Assembly: GCA_002348265.1 (NCBI GenBank)
Contig: DEAT01000025.1
Coordinates: forward strand, 1 to 19,524
Direction of reading: 5' to 3'
Length of the DNA stretch: 19,524 bases
Source: Gemmatimonadales bacterium UBA2975
GTDB taxonomy: Bacteria; Gemmatimonadota; Gemmatimonadetes; Longimicrobiales; Gaopeijiaceae
A program made the translations under genes and the position numbers. The notes below the pieces were generated by a model that searched no databases, was not told the DNA's origin, and saw nothing but the letters and a program-made list of their open reading frames with translations. This document shows, in pieces, positions 1 through 9,182 of this stretch. The first letter of the stretch is position 1; each line of letters opens with the position of its first letter.

Positions 1-2240
1 ATATCGGTTTGCACTGCATCCTCATGTTCCAGCAGCGTCGCCATCCGATCAAGGTAGGATCGCTGTAAATTTCTCCGGTACACATCGGTTTCACGACCTG
101 ACGCAAGCTCTGACCACACACCACTTCTAAGGTCGACAAGCATCTCATTAAGCGAATACGCCTGGTCTCCATAGAATGCTTCCTGTTCGATAAGCCGCTT
201 CATGCGCTCGACATTCAAAACCTGATCCAAGCCGCTCGACTGTCGCGCATGCACGAGGTCTATCGCCCCGGTCGCCTGAAACCTCTCCAGGATATCACTG
301 TCTAATAGCCAGTATGGTGTCGCAAAAACCTGCCGATTCAGATACTCAATCGCCCTCTTCTGCTTGTCGGCCTTCACCATCTCGTACTGAACACCTGCCT
401 GCCCCTGGCGCTTACGCGTCCTGACGATCCCTCCGACGTTTGCCACCACATGACCTGTATACCGGCTCCACTGTCTTACCACATTGTTGTATAGCTCTTC
501 GAGAGCCGAGTAGTCGTCACCCTCCACATAGGTCCAGTCGATCAGGTTGTCCGCAATCCGCTTTAGGTTCTCAACTCCATAGTCTGACGCACGCATAGCA
601 TCGTCTCCTATTGCCTCCGTTAGAGAGGAAGGATCCGCGCCACCCCTCATGGGGCTTGAGAAGAGATAGACTGGGTCTTCTTGCCATTCTTCGACGAAGT
701 TTCGCATTACTTCCTGTTCTGAATAGCGGTCCTGACCCAGATGCATCCTGTAGCCCCACTCAATCGCGAACTTGTCATAGGGACCCACTAAAGGCATTAA
801 ACAGGTGTCATCTCCGGGCTGAGCGACATAGTTGAAGCGCGCATAATCCATAATGGACGATGCCACCCCCATTTCGCATACAAATCGGGTACGCAGGTCT
901 TCGACAGAATAAGACGACGAGGACTGCATGTTGTGCTGCAACCCAATTGTGTGCCCGACCTCGTGAGCTGACACGAACCTTATGAGTTCGCCCATCAGAT
1001 CGTCAGAGAACTCCACACCTCTCGCGTCTTCGTTGGCTGCCGCAGTCTGAATAAAGAACCAATTGCGCAGCAGGTTCATCACGTTGTGGTACCACTGGAT
1101 GTCACTTTCTAGGATCTCGCCAGTACGAGGGTCATGGACGTGTGGACCAGACGCATTCTGCACGTCTGACGCCAAGTAACGGATTACTGAGTATCGGGCG
1201 TCCTCAGGACTCCAGGAGGGGTCTTCTGGAGCATCCATGGCGATGATCGCGTTACTAAAGCCAGCGGTCTCAAACGCCACCTGCCAGTCCTCAACCCCCT
1301 GCTTCAGATATGGGACCCACTTTTCGGGGGTGGCAGGGTCGATGTAATAGACGATGGGTTGCACCGGATCAACGACTTCACCACGAGCATAGGCCTCTGG
1401 GTCACTCGGCTCGAGGCGCCATCGGGTCACATAACAAGTTTCCACAGCCCGTTGAGCCTCCAGGCCGTAGTCAGTCTGTGTCGTGCTGAAGAAACCAACG
1501 CGTTCATCGCATAGACGTGGCTCGATGGGGTCATCCGGCAAAAGGAGCATCGAATGGTGCATTTCCATCGAAAGAGTGTTGCTTGCCTCGTTCGACGGAG
1601 CTTCGGTCGCTTCATAAGTCAGCACGCGACGTACCTCAACATTACGTGGGAATGCACTCGCGCGGTCGATGTAGGTCCGATCACCGTCTACACGGCGAAC
1701 TCCATAGGAAGAACGTCGTCGCTTTTGTAGGCCAAGCATCGTGACGTCTTCAGTAAAGAGATCCGTCACGTTAACCACGACCGCCGTGGAATCCTCATTC
1801 ATGACTTCGACATCAAACGCCATGACGATTGGCTCAAAATTAGAGTTTCGAACAGCGGAGGCGATCGTTGTGGAATCTCCTGCAAAATTGTCGTAACTCA
1901 CTAGACGAAGCAGCACGCGCTCGCCATTGTGCTCCCATCGTACTGTAGATGTATTCGACTTAGAGCCGCCATACCCCGCACCATCAGGTGTTCGGGCGAC
2001 CCGGCTGAGCAAGAGCATCTCTCGATCCATCATATCGAGTGGGATCTCATAGTAGAGATCCGCTCCGATCATGTGCGTATCAAAAAGACCCTCACTGGTG
2101 ACCGCATCTTCCGTGATCACTTCCGAGTACGTGTTTTCTTCAGGCTCTCCGTCAGATTCTTGGCCCTGCTGAAATGCAGCAACAGGCGCCACCACGATGA
2201 AGAGAGAAAGGAGCGCGAACAACGTTGAGCTGCGAAGCAT
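1..2240 (-). CDS. Zinc-dependent metalloprotease, DUF5117/DUF4953 met-zincin family (C-terminus cut by window edge)
   Basis: The frame is open from the ATG at 2240 down to base 1, giving about 746 residues with the C-terminal end outside the window. An in-frame stop lies just upstream (2277-2279), which fixes the start region. Residues 1-22 form a Sec signal peptide (MLRSSTLFALLSLF then VAPVAA). The catalytic signature HEVGHTIGLQHN is at residues 426-437: His426, His430 and His436 would bind zinc and Glu427 is the general base. A downstream SIMDYARFN segment is the Met-turn expected of a metzincin-like fold. The N-terminal part (EIPLDMMDREMLLLSRVART) matches the DUF5118/5117 region that precedes the protease domain. 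Known relatives are large exported proteases of Bacteroidota, Gemmatimonadota and Acidobacteriota; their substrates are poorly known. Probably periplasmic or secreted, supporting protein or peptide scavenging. Family assignment is confident; the substrate is unknown. Confidence 0.93.
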   Translation of the reverse strand, partial: MLRSSTLFALLSLFIVVAPVAAFQQGQESDGEPEENTYSEVITEDAVTSEGLFDTHMIGADLYYEIPLDMMDREMLLLSRVARTPDGAGYGGSKSNTSTVRWEHNGERVLLRLVSYDNFAGDSTTIASAVRNSNFEPIVMAFDVEVMNEDSTAVVVNVTDLFTEDVTMLGLQKRRRSSYGVRRVDGDRTYIDRASAFPRNVEVRRVLTYEATEAPSNEASNTLSMEMHHSMLLLPDDPIEPRLCDERVGFFSTTQTDYGLEAQRAVETCYVTRWRLEPSDPEAYARGEVVDPVQPIVYYIDPATPEKWVPYLKQGVEDWQVAFETAGFSNAIIAMDAPEDPSWSPEDARYSVIRYLASDVQNASGPHVHDPRTGEILESDIQWYHNVMNLLRNWFFIQTAAANEDARGVEFSDDLMGELIRFVSAHEVGHTIGLQHNMQSSSSYSVEDLRTRFVCEMGVASSIMDYARFNYVAQPGDDTCLMPLVGPYDKFAIEWGYRMHLGQDRYSEQEVMRNFVEEWQEDPVYLFSSPMRGGADPSSLTEAIGDDAMRASDYGVENLKRIADNLIDWTYVEGDDYSALEELYNNVVRQWSRYTGHVVANVGGIVRTRKRQGQAGVQYEMVKADKQKRAIEYLNRQVFATPYWLLDSDILERFQATGAIDLVHARQSSGLDQVLNVERMKRLIEQEAFYGDQAYSLNEMLVDLRSGVWSELASGRETDVYRRNLQRSYLDRMATLLEHEDAVQTD

Positions 2241-2374
2241 GGTAGTCGTGGGTTTGTCAGTAATGTGTGGACCCCACTAGCGAAAAGAGCTAGGAAGGCA
2301 ATGTGGATCCCTAATGCACAGGAGGACAGCGCCTCGCTGGGTAACGCTTAATCAGAAAGGAACCAAATCTTGGA

Positions 2375-2414
2375 CAGAAGCCTTCAGCCCCATGATGGAT
2401 GCCGAAGGCTTCTG
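2375..2414 (-). terminator. Hairpin downstream of the Asp-box protein gene, likely terminator
   Basis: CAGAAGCCTTC at 2375-2385 and GAAGGCTTCTG at 2404-2414 form a perfect 11-bp stem with an 18-nt loop. It starts 20 bases beyond the stop codon of the minus-strand gene ending at 2434. The tract that follows on the minus strand is only moderately T-rich (TTTGGTT, then TTTC), so intrinsic termination is plausible but not textbook. It sits between two same-strand genes and could separate their transcription or protect the upstream mRNA. Confidence 0.55.
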
Positions 2415-2433
2415 ATCCGCTCCAGATCTTTCC

Positions 2434-5400
2434 CTAGTGGCCCTCTGGCACAGTCATGGAAATTCCAGCTTCTGCTAAGCGCGCACTCATGGTACGTGCT
2501 AATCCCAACACGTTCTCAGCTTTTTCCATAGCAGCTTCTAGGGCAGGTTTTGCATCGTAGTAGCGGGCGATAAGCGCATCACTAGGAGGCTCCCAGAAGG
2601 CAAGCACTTCGTCCTTCAGACCGCTGACTTGGCCGAACACATTCTCAGGATTAGCCTGACCGCCACCAAACCGGCGCCCCCCTTGCTGCCGAGGCACACC
2701 GAACTTAACCCTAGCCTCATCCCAAGCTTCTTGGAACGAGTCAAAGTCCGCCTTCAGTGTCTCCAGGACTTCAGAGTCTTGCATCTGGTCAACAGCCGAT
2801 GTCACCTCCTCGTGTACCTGAGCAAGGATCGAGTACATCTGCTGGCCACGGCGCTGCACCTCGTGCAAATCGTTCGCCACATTGTCATACGCTATTCGTT
2901 CTTGTCCTGACAGTCCCACCTCCGAATCCATGACGATAGTCATGGATTCGGAGTCGACCACCTCTCCCTCCACGACGAGTTTGACATGATATGAGCCTGG
3001 CCTCACGAACGGACCTGCGTCTCCGCTTGGTCCGTCTTCTTCCGTCTCGCAAATATCACGAGAAAGGTACCCCGGTGCTGGGGGCGGAGTCGGTACACCC
3101 TCAATATCCGCATTCCCACTTCCCCGCCCGAATCCACCGAAACCACCGGTCGCACCGCCCAGTACGGGCTCGACGCGCTGGTCCCAGCACATTGTCCGGA
3201 TACCTGGTTTTCTCCGGCTTTCGGGCGCGAACAACTCACGTACCAGATGCCCTGACTCGTTCATGATCCTGAGGGACAGCTCTCCGACTTCATCATCCAG
3301 ATAGTACTGCATAATGGCCTCAGCCGGAGGATTCTCACCGACAAAATACTGATGGCCCCAGAACTCTTCGTTCTTATCGTCCATCATCTTGAATTGCAGT
3401 GCCGTTGGCACACTGAACAGGCGGGCATCGGACTCAGTGGCGGCAACGTATTCCTGGATGGGCTCAAGGTGATCAAGGATGAAGAGAGCCCTACCGTGCG
3501 TAGCAACGATCATTGCGTTGTCGCGTTGGTGAAGCGTGATCTCATCCACTCGAACAGTGGGAAGATTCGCACGCAGCCTCCGCCAGTTTTCTCCGCGATC
3601 AAGTGAGAGAAAAATTCCGGTTTCTGTCCCTACATAAAGGACATCTCCATTCCTATGATCCTCAGTCAACGTTCTGATATTCTCGCCTTCAAGCCCATCC
3701 GTAATCGATCGGAACGTCATTCCGAAGTCCTCACTGACCCATACATAAGGGTCGTAATCATTGCTCAGATGATTGTCGATGGTCACATAGACTCGACCGG
3801 CAGAGAAGCTGGAGGGTACTACCTCAGACACCCAACCCATATGAGGTGCATCAGGCAACCGATCGCCGACGCTCTGCCAAGAAGCTCCACCATCACGTGA
3901 AACGTGCACTGTACCATCATCACCACCAGTGTAGTAAACACCAGCCGACGCCGGAGATTCTGCAAGAGATACGAGAGTCGGCCAGTTCGAAATTCCATCA
4001 TTCCGGGCAATCGTTACTTCACTGTTTAACACGCCCATTGTCCGGATGGTGTCGCGGTCGGCTCCAGAAGAGAGATCCGGACTGATAGCAACCCACGAGT
4101 CTCCACGATCAGATGACCTGAAAACCTTCTGAGCTGCCGCTATGAGGACCCCTGGATCATGAGGTGAACGAATAAACGGAGTGTCCCAATGCCACCGATA
4201 ACGGTCTCCTTGCACGTGATTTACGACGTTTGTCGCTGAGGGACGAATACTCTTTGATTCACCGGTCACGACATCACGACGGACCATGTTTCCTCCCTGA
4301 GATTCGGCGTATACAATCCGCGGATTACGCAAATCGGGCATCGCTACAAAGCCGTCACCTCCTCGCACCTGATACCAATCGTAATTGGTGATTCCAACGT
4401 TCTGACGCGTTGCACTAGGACCACACCAGCTGTAGTTGTCTTGCATGCCACCACAAACATTGAACGGGCGTTCCATGTCGTAGTTCACGTGGTAGAAGAG
4501 TCCCACCGGCAAGTTTGGCAGGAAACTCCATGTGCGACTTGCATCCCATGAAACTGCAAGCCCACCATCGTTTCCGATCAGTACGTGATCTGGGTTCTCC
4601 GGATTGATCCAGATAGCGTGCACGTCGTCGTGGGTCAGACGAGCCGCGTCGGTTGCGAACGTCTCGCCACCGTCAATGGTTAGGTGCAGTCCGACACCGC
4701 CCATATAGACCCGGTCAGGGTCAACCGGATCGATGCGGACCTGACTGAAGTACATTGGACGAGGATTTGTGTTGCTCATGAGCGTCCATGTCGCTCCGCC
4801 ATCTTGTGAGCGATAAAGACCCGTCAGGTTCTCAACTTCCTCATCTTCATCCTGATCTCTAACACCAGGTCCATTACCACCGACTCGTGGACCTTCGACT
4901 AGGGCATATACGACCTGATCGTCACGCCCGTAGACGTCTACCTCAATGCGGCCGAGCGGACCATCTGGGAACCCGCCTCCAGTCACCCGGGACCAGTTGT
5001 CTCCCCCGTCAACTGACTTCCACACGCCACTTCCCGGACCACCGCCGTTCATGCAACACGCGTTACGACGGCGCTGGTAGGTTGAAGCATAGAGTGTATT
5101 CGAGTTGGTACTTGAGCGAACGAGAGCGTTTGCACCGGTATCGTCATCCACCTCGAGCACCTTCGTCCAGCTTTCCCCGCCGTTCGTGGTCTTGAAGACA
5201 CCTCTATCCCCCCCCGACCCAAAAAGTGGTCCGGTAGCTGCAACAAGGACGACTTCACTATTCCTCGGGTCAATTAGAATTCGGTTGATGTGGCGCGAGT
5301 CCTTCAAACCCATGTGGTCGAATGTCTGTCCGCCATCGGTCGACTTATAGACACCACCACCCCAAGAAGTCGTCTGTCTGTTATTGGATTCTCCCGCACC

Positions 5401-5724
5401 AACCCATACCAGGTCCGGATCTGTCTGAGAGATTGCTACGTCACCCAGCGCAATCAGTCCCTCGTCCTGAAACAGCGGCTCGAAGAGCGCGCCCCCAGAC
5501 GTGGTCTTCCATAGGCCGCTATGGGCGGTAGCCGCATAGTAAATGGCCGGATTGGCCTCATACACAGCCAAGTCTGAAATGCGGCCAGACATGGTCGCCG
5601 GTCCGATAGAGCGGAAATGGAGAGAATCGAACTCTTCAGCAATGTGCTGCGCTTCAAGCGGTGCCACTGCGCACAAAACACCGAAAAGTAGAGTTCGAGT
5701 GACTAGGAAACGATGCGGATTCAT
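2434..5724 (-). CDS. Exported Asp-box (BNR/sortilin-type) beta-propeller protein, 1096 aa
   Basis: The ATG at 5724 opens a Sec signal peptide (MNPHRFLVTRTLLFGVLCAV, then APLEA before QH). The mature protein carries many Asp-box repeats of the form S/T-x-D-G-G-x-T/S-W/F: KSTDGGQTF (127-135), KTTNGGESW (178-186), KSVDGGDNW (236-244), then RSQDGGATW, RSSDRGDSW, VSRDGGASW, VSEDFGMTF and LSLDRGENW. This repeat builds seven- or ten-bladed propellers as in sortilin/VPS10 and sialidases. After the propeller there is a beta-rich domain near residues 780-940 and a helical tail containing glycine-rich linkers (GGFGGFGRGSG; GGRRFGGG). Proteins of this build are usually annotated 'glycosyl hydrolase' or 'VPS10 domain protein', but I see no glycosidase catalytic site, so binding or peptide handling is equally possible. 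A weak GGAAAA precedes the start. Its hairpin-separated neighbour is an exported protease, fitting a role in extracellular polymer use. The sequence also contains the perfect palindrome at 2920-2953. Confidence 0.88.
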   Translation of the reverse strand: MNPHRFLVTRTLLFGVLCAVAPLEAQHIAEEFDSLHFRSIGPATMSGRISDLAVYEANPAIYYAATAHSGLWKTTSGGALFEPLFQDEGLIALGDVAISQTDPDLVWVGAGESNNRQTTSWGGGVYKSTDGGQTFDHMGLKDSRHINRILIDPRNSEVVLVAATGPLFGSGGDRGVFKTTNGGESWTKVLEVDDDTGANALVRSSTNSNTLYASTYQRRRNACCMNGGGPGSGVWKSVDGGDNWSRVTGGGFPDGPLGRIEVDVYGRDDQVVYALVEGPRVGGNGPGVRDQDEDEEVENLTGLYRSQDGGATWTLMSNTNPRPMYFSQVRIDPVDPDRVYMGGVGLHLTIDGGETFATDAARLTHDDVHAIWINPENPDHVLIGNDGGLAVSWDASRTWSFLPNLPVGLFYHVNYDMERPFNVCGGMQDNYSWCGPSATRQNVGITNYDWYQVRGGDGFVAMPDLRNPRIVYAESQGGNMVRRDVVTGESKSIRPSATNVVNHVQGDRYRWHWDTPFIRSPHDPGVLIAAAQKVFRSSDRGDSWVAISPDLSSGADRDTIRTMGVLNSEVTIARNDGISNWPTLVSLAESPASAGVYYTGGDDGTVHVSRDGGASWQSVGDRLPDAPHMGWVSEVVPSSFSAGRVYVTIDNHLSNDYDPYVWVSEDFGMTFRSITDGLEGENIRTLTEDHRNGDVLYVGTETGIFLSLDRGENWRRLRANLPTVRVDEITLHQRDNAMIVATHGRALFILDHLEPIQEYVAATESDARLFSVPTALQFKMMDDKNEEFWGHQYFVGENPPAEAIMQYYLDDEVGELSLRIMNESGHLVRELFAPESRRKPGIRTMCWDQRVEPVLGGATGGFGGFGRGSGNADIEGVPTPPPAPGYLSRDICETEEDGPSGDAGPFVRPGSYHVKLVVEGEVVDSESMTIVMDSEVGLSGQERIAYDNVANDLHEVQRRGQQMYSILAQVHEEVTSAVDQMQDSEVLETLKADFDSFQEAWDEARVKFGVPRQQGGRRFGGGQANPENVFGQVSGLKDEVLAFWEPPSDALIARYYDAKPALEAAMEKAENVLGLARTMSARLAEAGISMTVPEGH
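2920..2953. repeat. Perfect 15-bp inverted repeat with 4-nt loop inside a coding sequence
   Basis: CTCCGAATCCATGAC (2920-2934), loop GATA (2935-2938), then GTCATGGATTCGGAG (2939-2953), the exact reverse complement of the first arm. It encodes residues 924-935 (reading DSESMTIVMDSE) of the Asp-box protein, so both arms are translated. A perfect 15-bp stem is very unlikely by chance in 20 kb. It may be a quasi-palindrome perfected by template switching, or an mRNA hairpin that affects elongation or stability. Confidence 0.9.
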
Positions 5725-5830
5725 GAGTTTTTCCAGTGCTAGTTGCAGGACAGGCGCGGAATGTCGGCGCTGCTAGGAATGTGGGAAAGGAGGAAACAGT
5801 CGCACGCCCTATTCCGGCGCAGAAGAGAAA

Positions 5831-7369
5831 TCACAATGCCAGAGCATCCCCAACAACGCGAACACGAACACGGCGCGCTTCGCCAGGCAAATACGCCAAC
5901 GGCAAATCTTCAATTTCAACTGCAGTAATTGTCTCTAAATCGGCCCCTCCCTCAACAGCACGACTCCGCGCGAGCGCTTCCGCTTCCGCGAGTGCTTCCG
6001 CTCGAGAAATGCCACTAAAAACCTGATCCACCTCGCCACTTACTTGGGCAATCGCTGCGCCTACCGCGTTGGCAACAGGAGCGTGCTTAACGTGGATAAC
6101 CTCACTTATGCCGGGCAGTTGATCAGGAACCAGGAAGGCTCCACCGCCAACAGCTAAGAGCGGAAGCGGATCGCCCGTGGCCTTCATCCGATCAACGCCT
6201 TCCTCAATCATGGCTCGACTTCGTTCTACAAACCATGAGAGTGTTACCGGATCCACATGCTCAACCCTAGAAGAATCTCCCATCGATACCAATCCTGCAG
6301 CCACGGCCAGATCACTAACGGTCAGACCAGAACCACCAAATACAGTCGCTTTTGTTTCTAGTTCATGACCTACACTGCGCGGCCCAATCATTCTCCTTGA
6401 CTCGTCGACTAACGAGCCACCACCTAAGCCTAACGAAAGCAAATCAGGCATCCGAAACAACGTGCGAACACCCCCTACTTCTACCGTTCGGTTCGCCTCT
6501 CTTGGGAATCCTGCCTTCAGGTGGCCGATATCTGTGGTCGTACCTCCCACGTCGACTACCATTGCATCATCCAGTTCAGACAGAAATGCTGCACCCCGCA
6601 TGCTGTTCGTCGGACCAGAAGAAAAGGAATAAACTGGGTAGGCCCTAGCGCGATCCGCGCGCATCACAGTGCCATCATTCTGCGTCAAAAAAAGAGGAGC
6701 TTCGATGCCTGACCCCTCTACCGCGTCTGAAAAAGCACGCGTTGTGTTATCAGCAAGCGGGATCAGAGCCGCATTGAGCAGTGCAGCATTCTCTCGTTCC
6801 AAGAGTCCAATCCGACCCAGATCATGGGAAAGTGTCACATGAACTCCTGGGATTTCAGTCCTTAGTATCTCCGCCGCTTGGGCCTCACAATCAGATACCA
6901 AAGGAGAAAACGCTGCGGTCACGGCCACCGTTCGAATATCAGTGTCACGAATCTCTCGAGCTGCTGCCGTCACTGCAGAGACATCAAATACATCCAAAGG
7001 TCGACCGTCATATTCATGTCCGCCGCGAACCATGTAGATACGGCCGGCCACCAATTCTTTAAGTTCTGGGGGCCAATCAACAAAGGGGGGTAGCGACCTG
7101 CCACTGGGAAGCGCAATTCGGATTGCTGCGACCTGGGCGAGATCGCGCCTTTGCACAACGGCATTCGTGAAGTGTGTCGTGCCAATCATGACGGCACCGA
7201 CAGCACCTGCGTTTCCACCAAGTCGTTCCACTAGCAATCTCAGTGCTTCTCTCACTCCGCCGATAACATCCCTGGTCGTCGGAGTCTTGACCGACGCGAC
7301 TACACCATTTTCCTCAACAAGCACGGCGTCAGTGTTCGTTCCTCCTACATCGATGCCAATCCTCTTCAT
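5831..7369 (-). CDS. Hydantoinase/oxoprolinase family protein (short HyuA-like form), 512 aa
   Basis: The N-terminus MKRIGIDVGGTNTDAVLVEE is the first phosphate-binding motif of the ASKHA-like ATPase fold used by ATP-dependent hydantoinases and 5-oxoprolinases. The second, VVDVGGTTTDIGHL, lies near residue 273, followed by LGLGGGSLV (about 315-323) and AVGGGAFL (about 430). At about 510 residues it is the short, single-domain form rather than the ~700-residue HyuA or ~1,280-residue oxoprolinase; this form typically travels with DUF917 proteins. The ATG at 7369 overlaps the stop of the upstream DUF917 gene by four bases (ATGA), and no Shine-Dalgarno sequence is visible, so translation is probably coupled. 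The expected chemistry is ATP-driven opening of a five-membered cyclic amide, giving an N-carbamoyl or glutamyl-type product. The substrate is not determined by sequence. The C-terminal alanine/glutamate-rich helix is normal for the family. Confidence 0.9.
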   Translation of the reverse strand: MKRIGIDVGGTNTDAVLVEENGVVASVKTPTTRDVIGGVREALRLLVERLGGNAGAVGAVMIGTTHFTNAVVQRRDLAQVAAIRIALPSGRSLPPFVDWPPELKELVAGRIYMVRGGHEYDGRPLDVFDVSAVTAAAREIRDTDIRTVAVTAAFSPLVSDCEAQAAEILRTEIPGVHVTLSHDLGRIGLLERENAALLNAALIPLADNTTRAFSDAVEGSGIEAPLFLTQNDGTVMRADRARAYPVYSFSSGPTNSMRGAAFLSELDDAMVVDVGGTTTDIGHLKAGFPREANRTVEVGGVRTLFRMPDLLSLGLGGGSLVDESRRMIGPRSVGHELETKATVFGGSGLTVSDLAVAAGLVSMGDSSRVEHVDPVTLSWFVERSRAMIEEGVDRMKATGDPLPLLAVGGGAFLVPDQLPGISEVIHVKHAPVANAVGAAIAQVSGEVDQVFSGISRAEALAEAEALARSRAVEGGADLETITAVEIEDLPLAYLPGEARRVRVRVVGDALAL

Positions 7370-8460
7370 ATGAAAAGGGGATGGAAATCAAAACTGTAGC
7401 CAAAGGCCCTCGGCCCGACGTGCTCTAGCCCCTTAGGGGTTCGCTGCACTTCCGGGGCTGGAAGAGCTACAACGCTGACTCTTTGGCCGTAGCGGAGAGC
7501 TTCGGTCCCGATTGCTTCACCCGTAGTCGTATCGAGCACGCAGATGAGGTCCGGGACGGTAACCGCAACCTCATCATCGATCCAAGCCACGGTGAATTCG
7601 TTTTGGAAGTCAACTCGTAGTTCTGAGTCTCGGTCGTGCTCGAGGCCCGTTACTCTGGCCGTCCCCCGCAAGAATCCTTCGGTGGCGCGGCGGCTAACGT
7701 CAATGACCTTACCCTGGAACAGCAGTTGTCCCCCTGCATGATCAACCACCGCGCCAACAGGGTCTTCCTTTGAAGTGCGAGCATCGATGACGGCTTGGCC
7801 AAGCTCTATGGCTTGCGTCACCGTATGCAGGACTCCCCATTCCTTTACCTCAAGACCGGTTCGAGGCGCCTTACAGGTAGCTGCCAGAGAACCAACCTCC
7901 GTGCACACCTTTCGGCTTATCCTTTCCATCCATTTCCAACTCGCGACCTTTGAAACAACCACCGCGTTCTCGCGGACATCCGCTAATGTGAGCGGGTAGG
8001 GCTGCAGATCTCCGATCGCAAAACTGGAATGCTGTGCCTCCGGATAAGCTCGTCCCATCGTGTCCGCATCGAGCACAGGCAGCCCCATAACAGCTGCAAC
8101 CATGAGAGGCTGAAACGAGTTTGCTCCTCCAATCTCTACCGACATTACTGCATCAAATGAGCGACCTAAATGGGTCTCCATCTGCTGGACTGCGAGCGCC
8201 GCAATCTCAGGGTCTGTAAGGCGCTCTTCGCCGACCAGAGGAGCTCCCATCGAAGACACCACTGCCACGAGTGCATCATCAGCCAGTGCCTCCGGCTGCA
8301 TGAGTGAAACGACCGTTCCTTCCTGGTATAGGCGACGCATATTTAAGAAAGCATGGTACGGGTCACCTCCCCCACCCGCACCCAACACCCATGCCCCCGT
8401 CGCGAGTGGCTCTAACTCCTCTCCACTGATAGGCCGAAGCTTTGAATGAGAATCTGTCAT
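7366..8460 (-). CDS. DUF917 family protein (S-methyl-thiohydantoin desulfurase-like), 364 aa
   Basis: The protein begins MTDSHSKLRPISGEELEPLA and has the family's glycine motif GAGGGGDP at residues 27-34. A conserved segment SVEIGGANSFQPL follows in the first domain, and a beta-rich second domain carries the DVSRRATEGFLRGTARV stretch. I chose the ATG at 8460, which sits close before the first conserved block; an in-frame ATG at 8496 would add 12 residues that do not look conserved. DUF917 was, as I recall, renamed in Pfam after an S-methyl-thiohydantoin desulfurase; this is memory, not checked. The gene is first in a coupled pair with the hydantoinase-like gene (4-base overlap), so the two products probably act in sequence on one cyclic substrate. 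It diverges from the AroM/OPT pair across about 62 bases, implying shared regulation. Confidence 0.87.
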   Translation of the reverse strand: MTDSHSKLRPISGEELEPLATGAWVLGAGGGGDPYHAFLNMRRLYQEGTVVSLMQPEALADDALVAVVSSMGAPLVGEERLTDPEIAALAVQQMETHLGRSFDAVMSVEIGGANSFQPLMVAAVMGLPVLDADTMGRAYPEAQHSSFAIGDLQPYPLTLADVRENAVVVSKVASWKWMERISRKVCTEVGSLAATCKAPRTGLEVKEWGVLHTVTQAIELGQAVIDARTSKEDPVGAVVDHAGGQLLFQGKVIDVSRRATEGFLRGTARVTGLEHDRDSELRVDFQNEFTVAWIDDEVAVTVPDLICVLDTTTGEAIGTEALRYGQRVSVVALPAPEVQRTPKGLEHVGPRAFGYSFDFHPLFI

Positions 8461-8516
8461 AACGCGACGATATCTGTATCCTAGGTAGTGCAGCAACCCA
8501 CCTGGCTCCGTATCGT
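8461..8516. promoter_or_regulatory. Short divergent intergenic region, presumed back-to-back promoters
   Basis: Only 56-62 bases separate the DUF917 start (8460) from the AroM start (8517 or 8523), so both operons must be driven from overlapping or internal promoters. I see an AT-containing GATACAGATAT element on the minus strand but no convincing -35/-10 pair and no clear operator. The assignment rests on layout rather than on motifs. Confidence 0.4.
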
Positions 8517-9182
8517 GTGCTCATGCTTGATCGAATCACCTTCATTACTCTCGGCCAAACACCACGTAGCGACATCATTCCAGAGGTTGCAAATGCACTC
8601 TCAGAACACGTCGACATCAATGAACTCGGGGCACTAGACGGCCTATCGCACGATGAGATTAGAAAACTCTATCCTAAACCGGATGACAAAGCCCTCGTGA
8701 CCCGGCTCCGTGACGGGACACAAACCGTCATCGGAAAACGCTGGCTAGAGTTGCGACTCCAATCACTTTTGGACCGAATGCCCGCAAAGTCCAAACAGCT
8801 CAGTGTGCTCCTGTGCACCGGCGATTTCAGCAGTCTTTCAGCACCAGGCTTATACATAGACGCGCAGCACCTGGTGGATCATGGAGTCAAAGCACTCTGC
8901 TATACCGCAAAATCTATAGGGCTAGTGCTCCCGCTCAGACGTCAGATCGATGAACACCACTGTATTGTCTCTCCAGATCAAAAGCTCCTACATGCAGTAG
9001 CATCTCCATACCTTGCTGACGACTTCACTGAAGCAGGGCGATCCCTGAGCGATTGCGACATCATTGTTATGCACTGTATGGGATACACCTCGTCTCAACG
9101 TGAGGCTGTTGCGGCCTCATCGGGACGCCCCGTGCTGCTTTCGCGCAAACTAGTGGCCGCTGGCCTAAGTCAATTTCTGTGA
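8517..9182 (+). CDS. AroM family protein, 221 aa
   Basis: The N-terminus DRITFITLGQTPRSDIIPEV is the AroM hallmark, and overall length (221 aa) matches the family. Two cysteines sit where the Asp/Glu/hydantoin racemase-like fold places its catalytic pair: Cys100 in LLCTGDFSSL and Cys187 in MHCMGYTSS. AroM was named from E. coli, where it lies beside aroL under TyrR control, but its reaction is unknown; no shikimate gene is nearby here. The start is GTG at 8517 or ATG at 8523 (two residues shorter); neither has a clear Shine-Dalgarno sequence. The stop overlaps the next start by four bases (GTGA). Beside a hydantoinase-like protein and an OPT transporter, a racemase-like role on a cyclic or modified amino acid is a reasonable inference, not evidence. 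Confidence 0.88.
   Translation: MLMLDRITFITLGQTPRSDIIPEVANALSEHVDINELGALDGLSHDEIRKLYPKPDDKALVTRLRDGTQTVIGKRWLELRLQSLLDRMPAKSKQLSVLLCTGDFSSLSAPGLYIDAQHLVDHGVKALCYTAKSIGLVLPLRRQIDEHHCIVSPDQKLLHAVASPYLADDFTEAGRSLSDCDIIVMHCMGYTSSQREAVAASSGRPVLLSRKLVAAGLSQFL

Noticed and set aside
5208..5215. Run of eight C, plus seven-C runs at 13351-13357 and 16918-16924, as possible phase-variable tracts
   Set aside because: About three runs of seven or more are expected by chance at this composition, and all genes are intact; no sign of switching.
5970..6012. Repeated EALAEAEALA coding segment near the end of the hydantoinase-like gene
   Set aside because: Alanine/glutamate-rich helices are usual at this place in the family; not a true tandem repeat.
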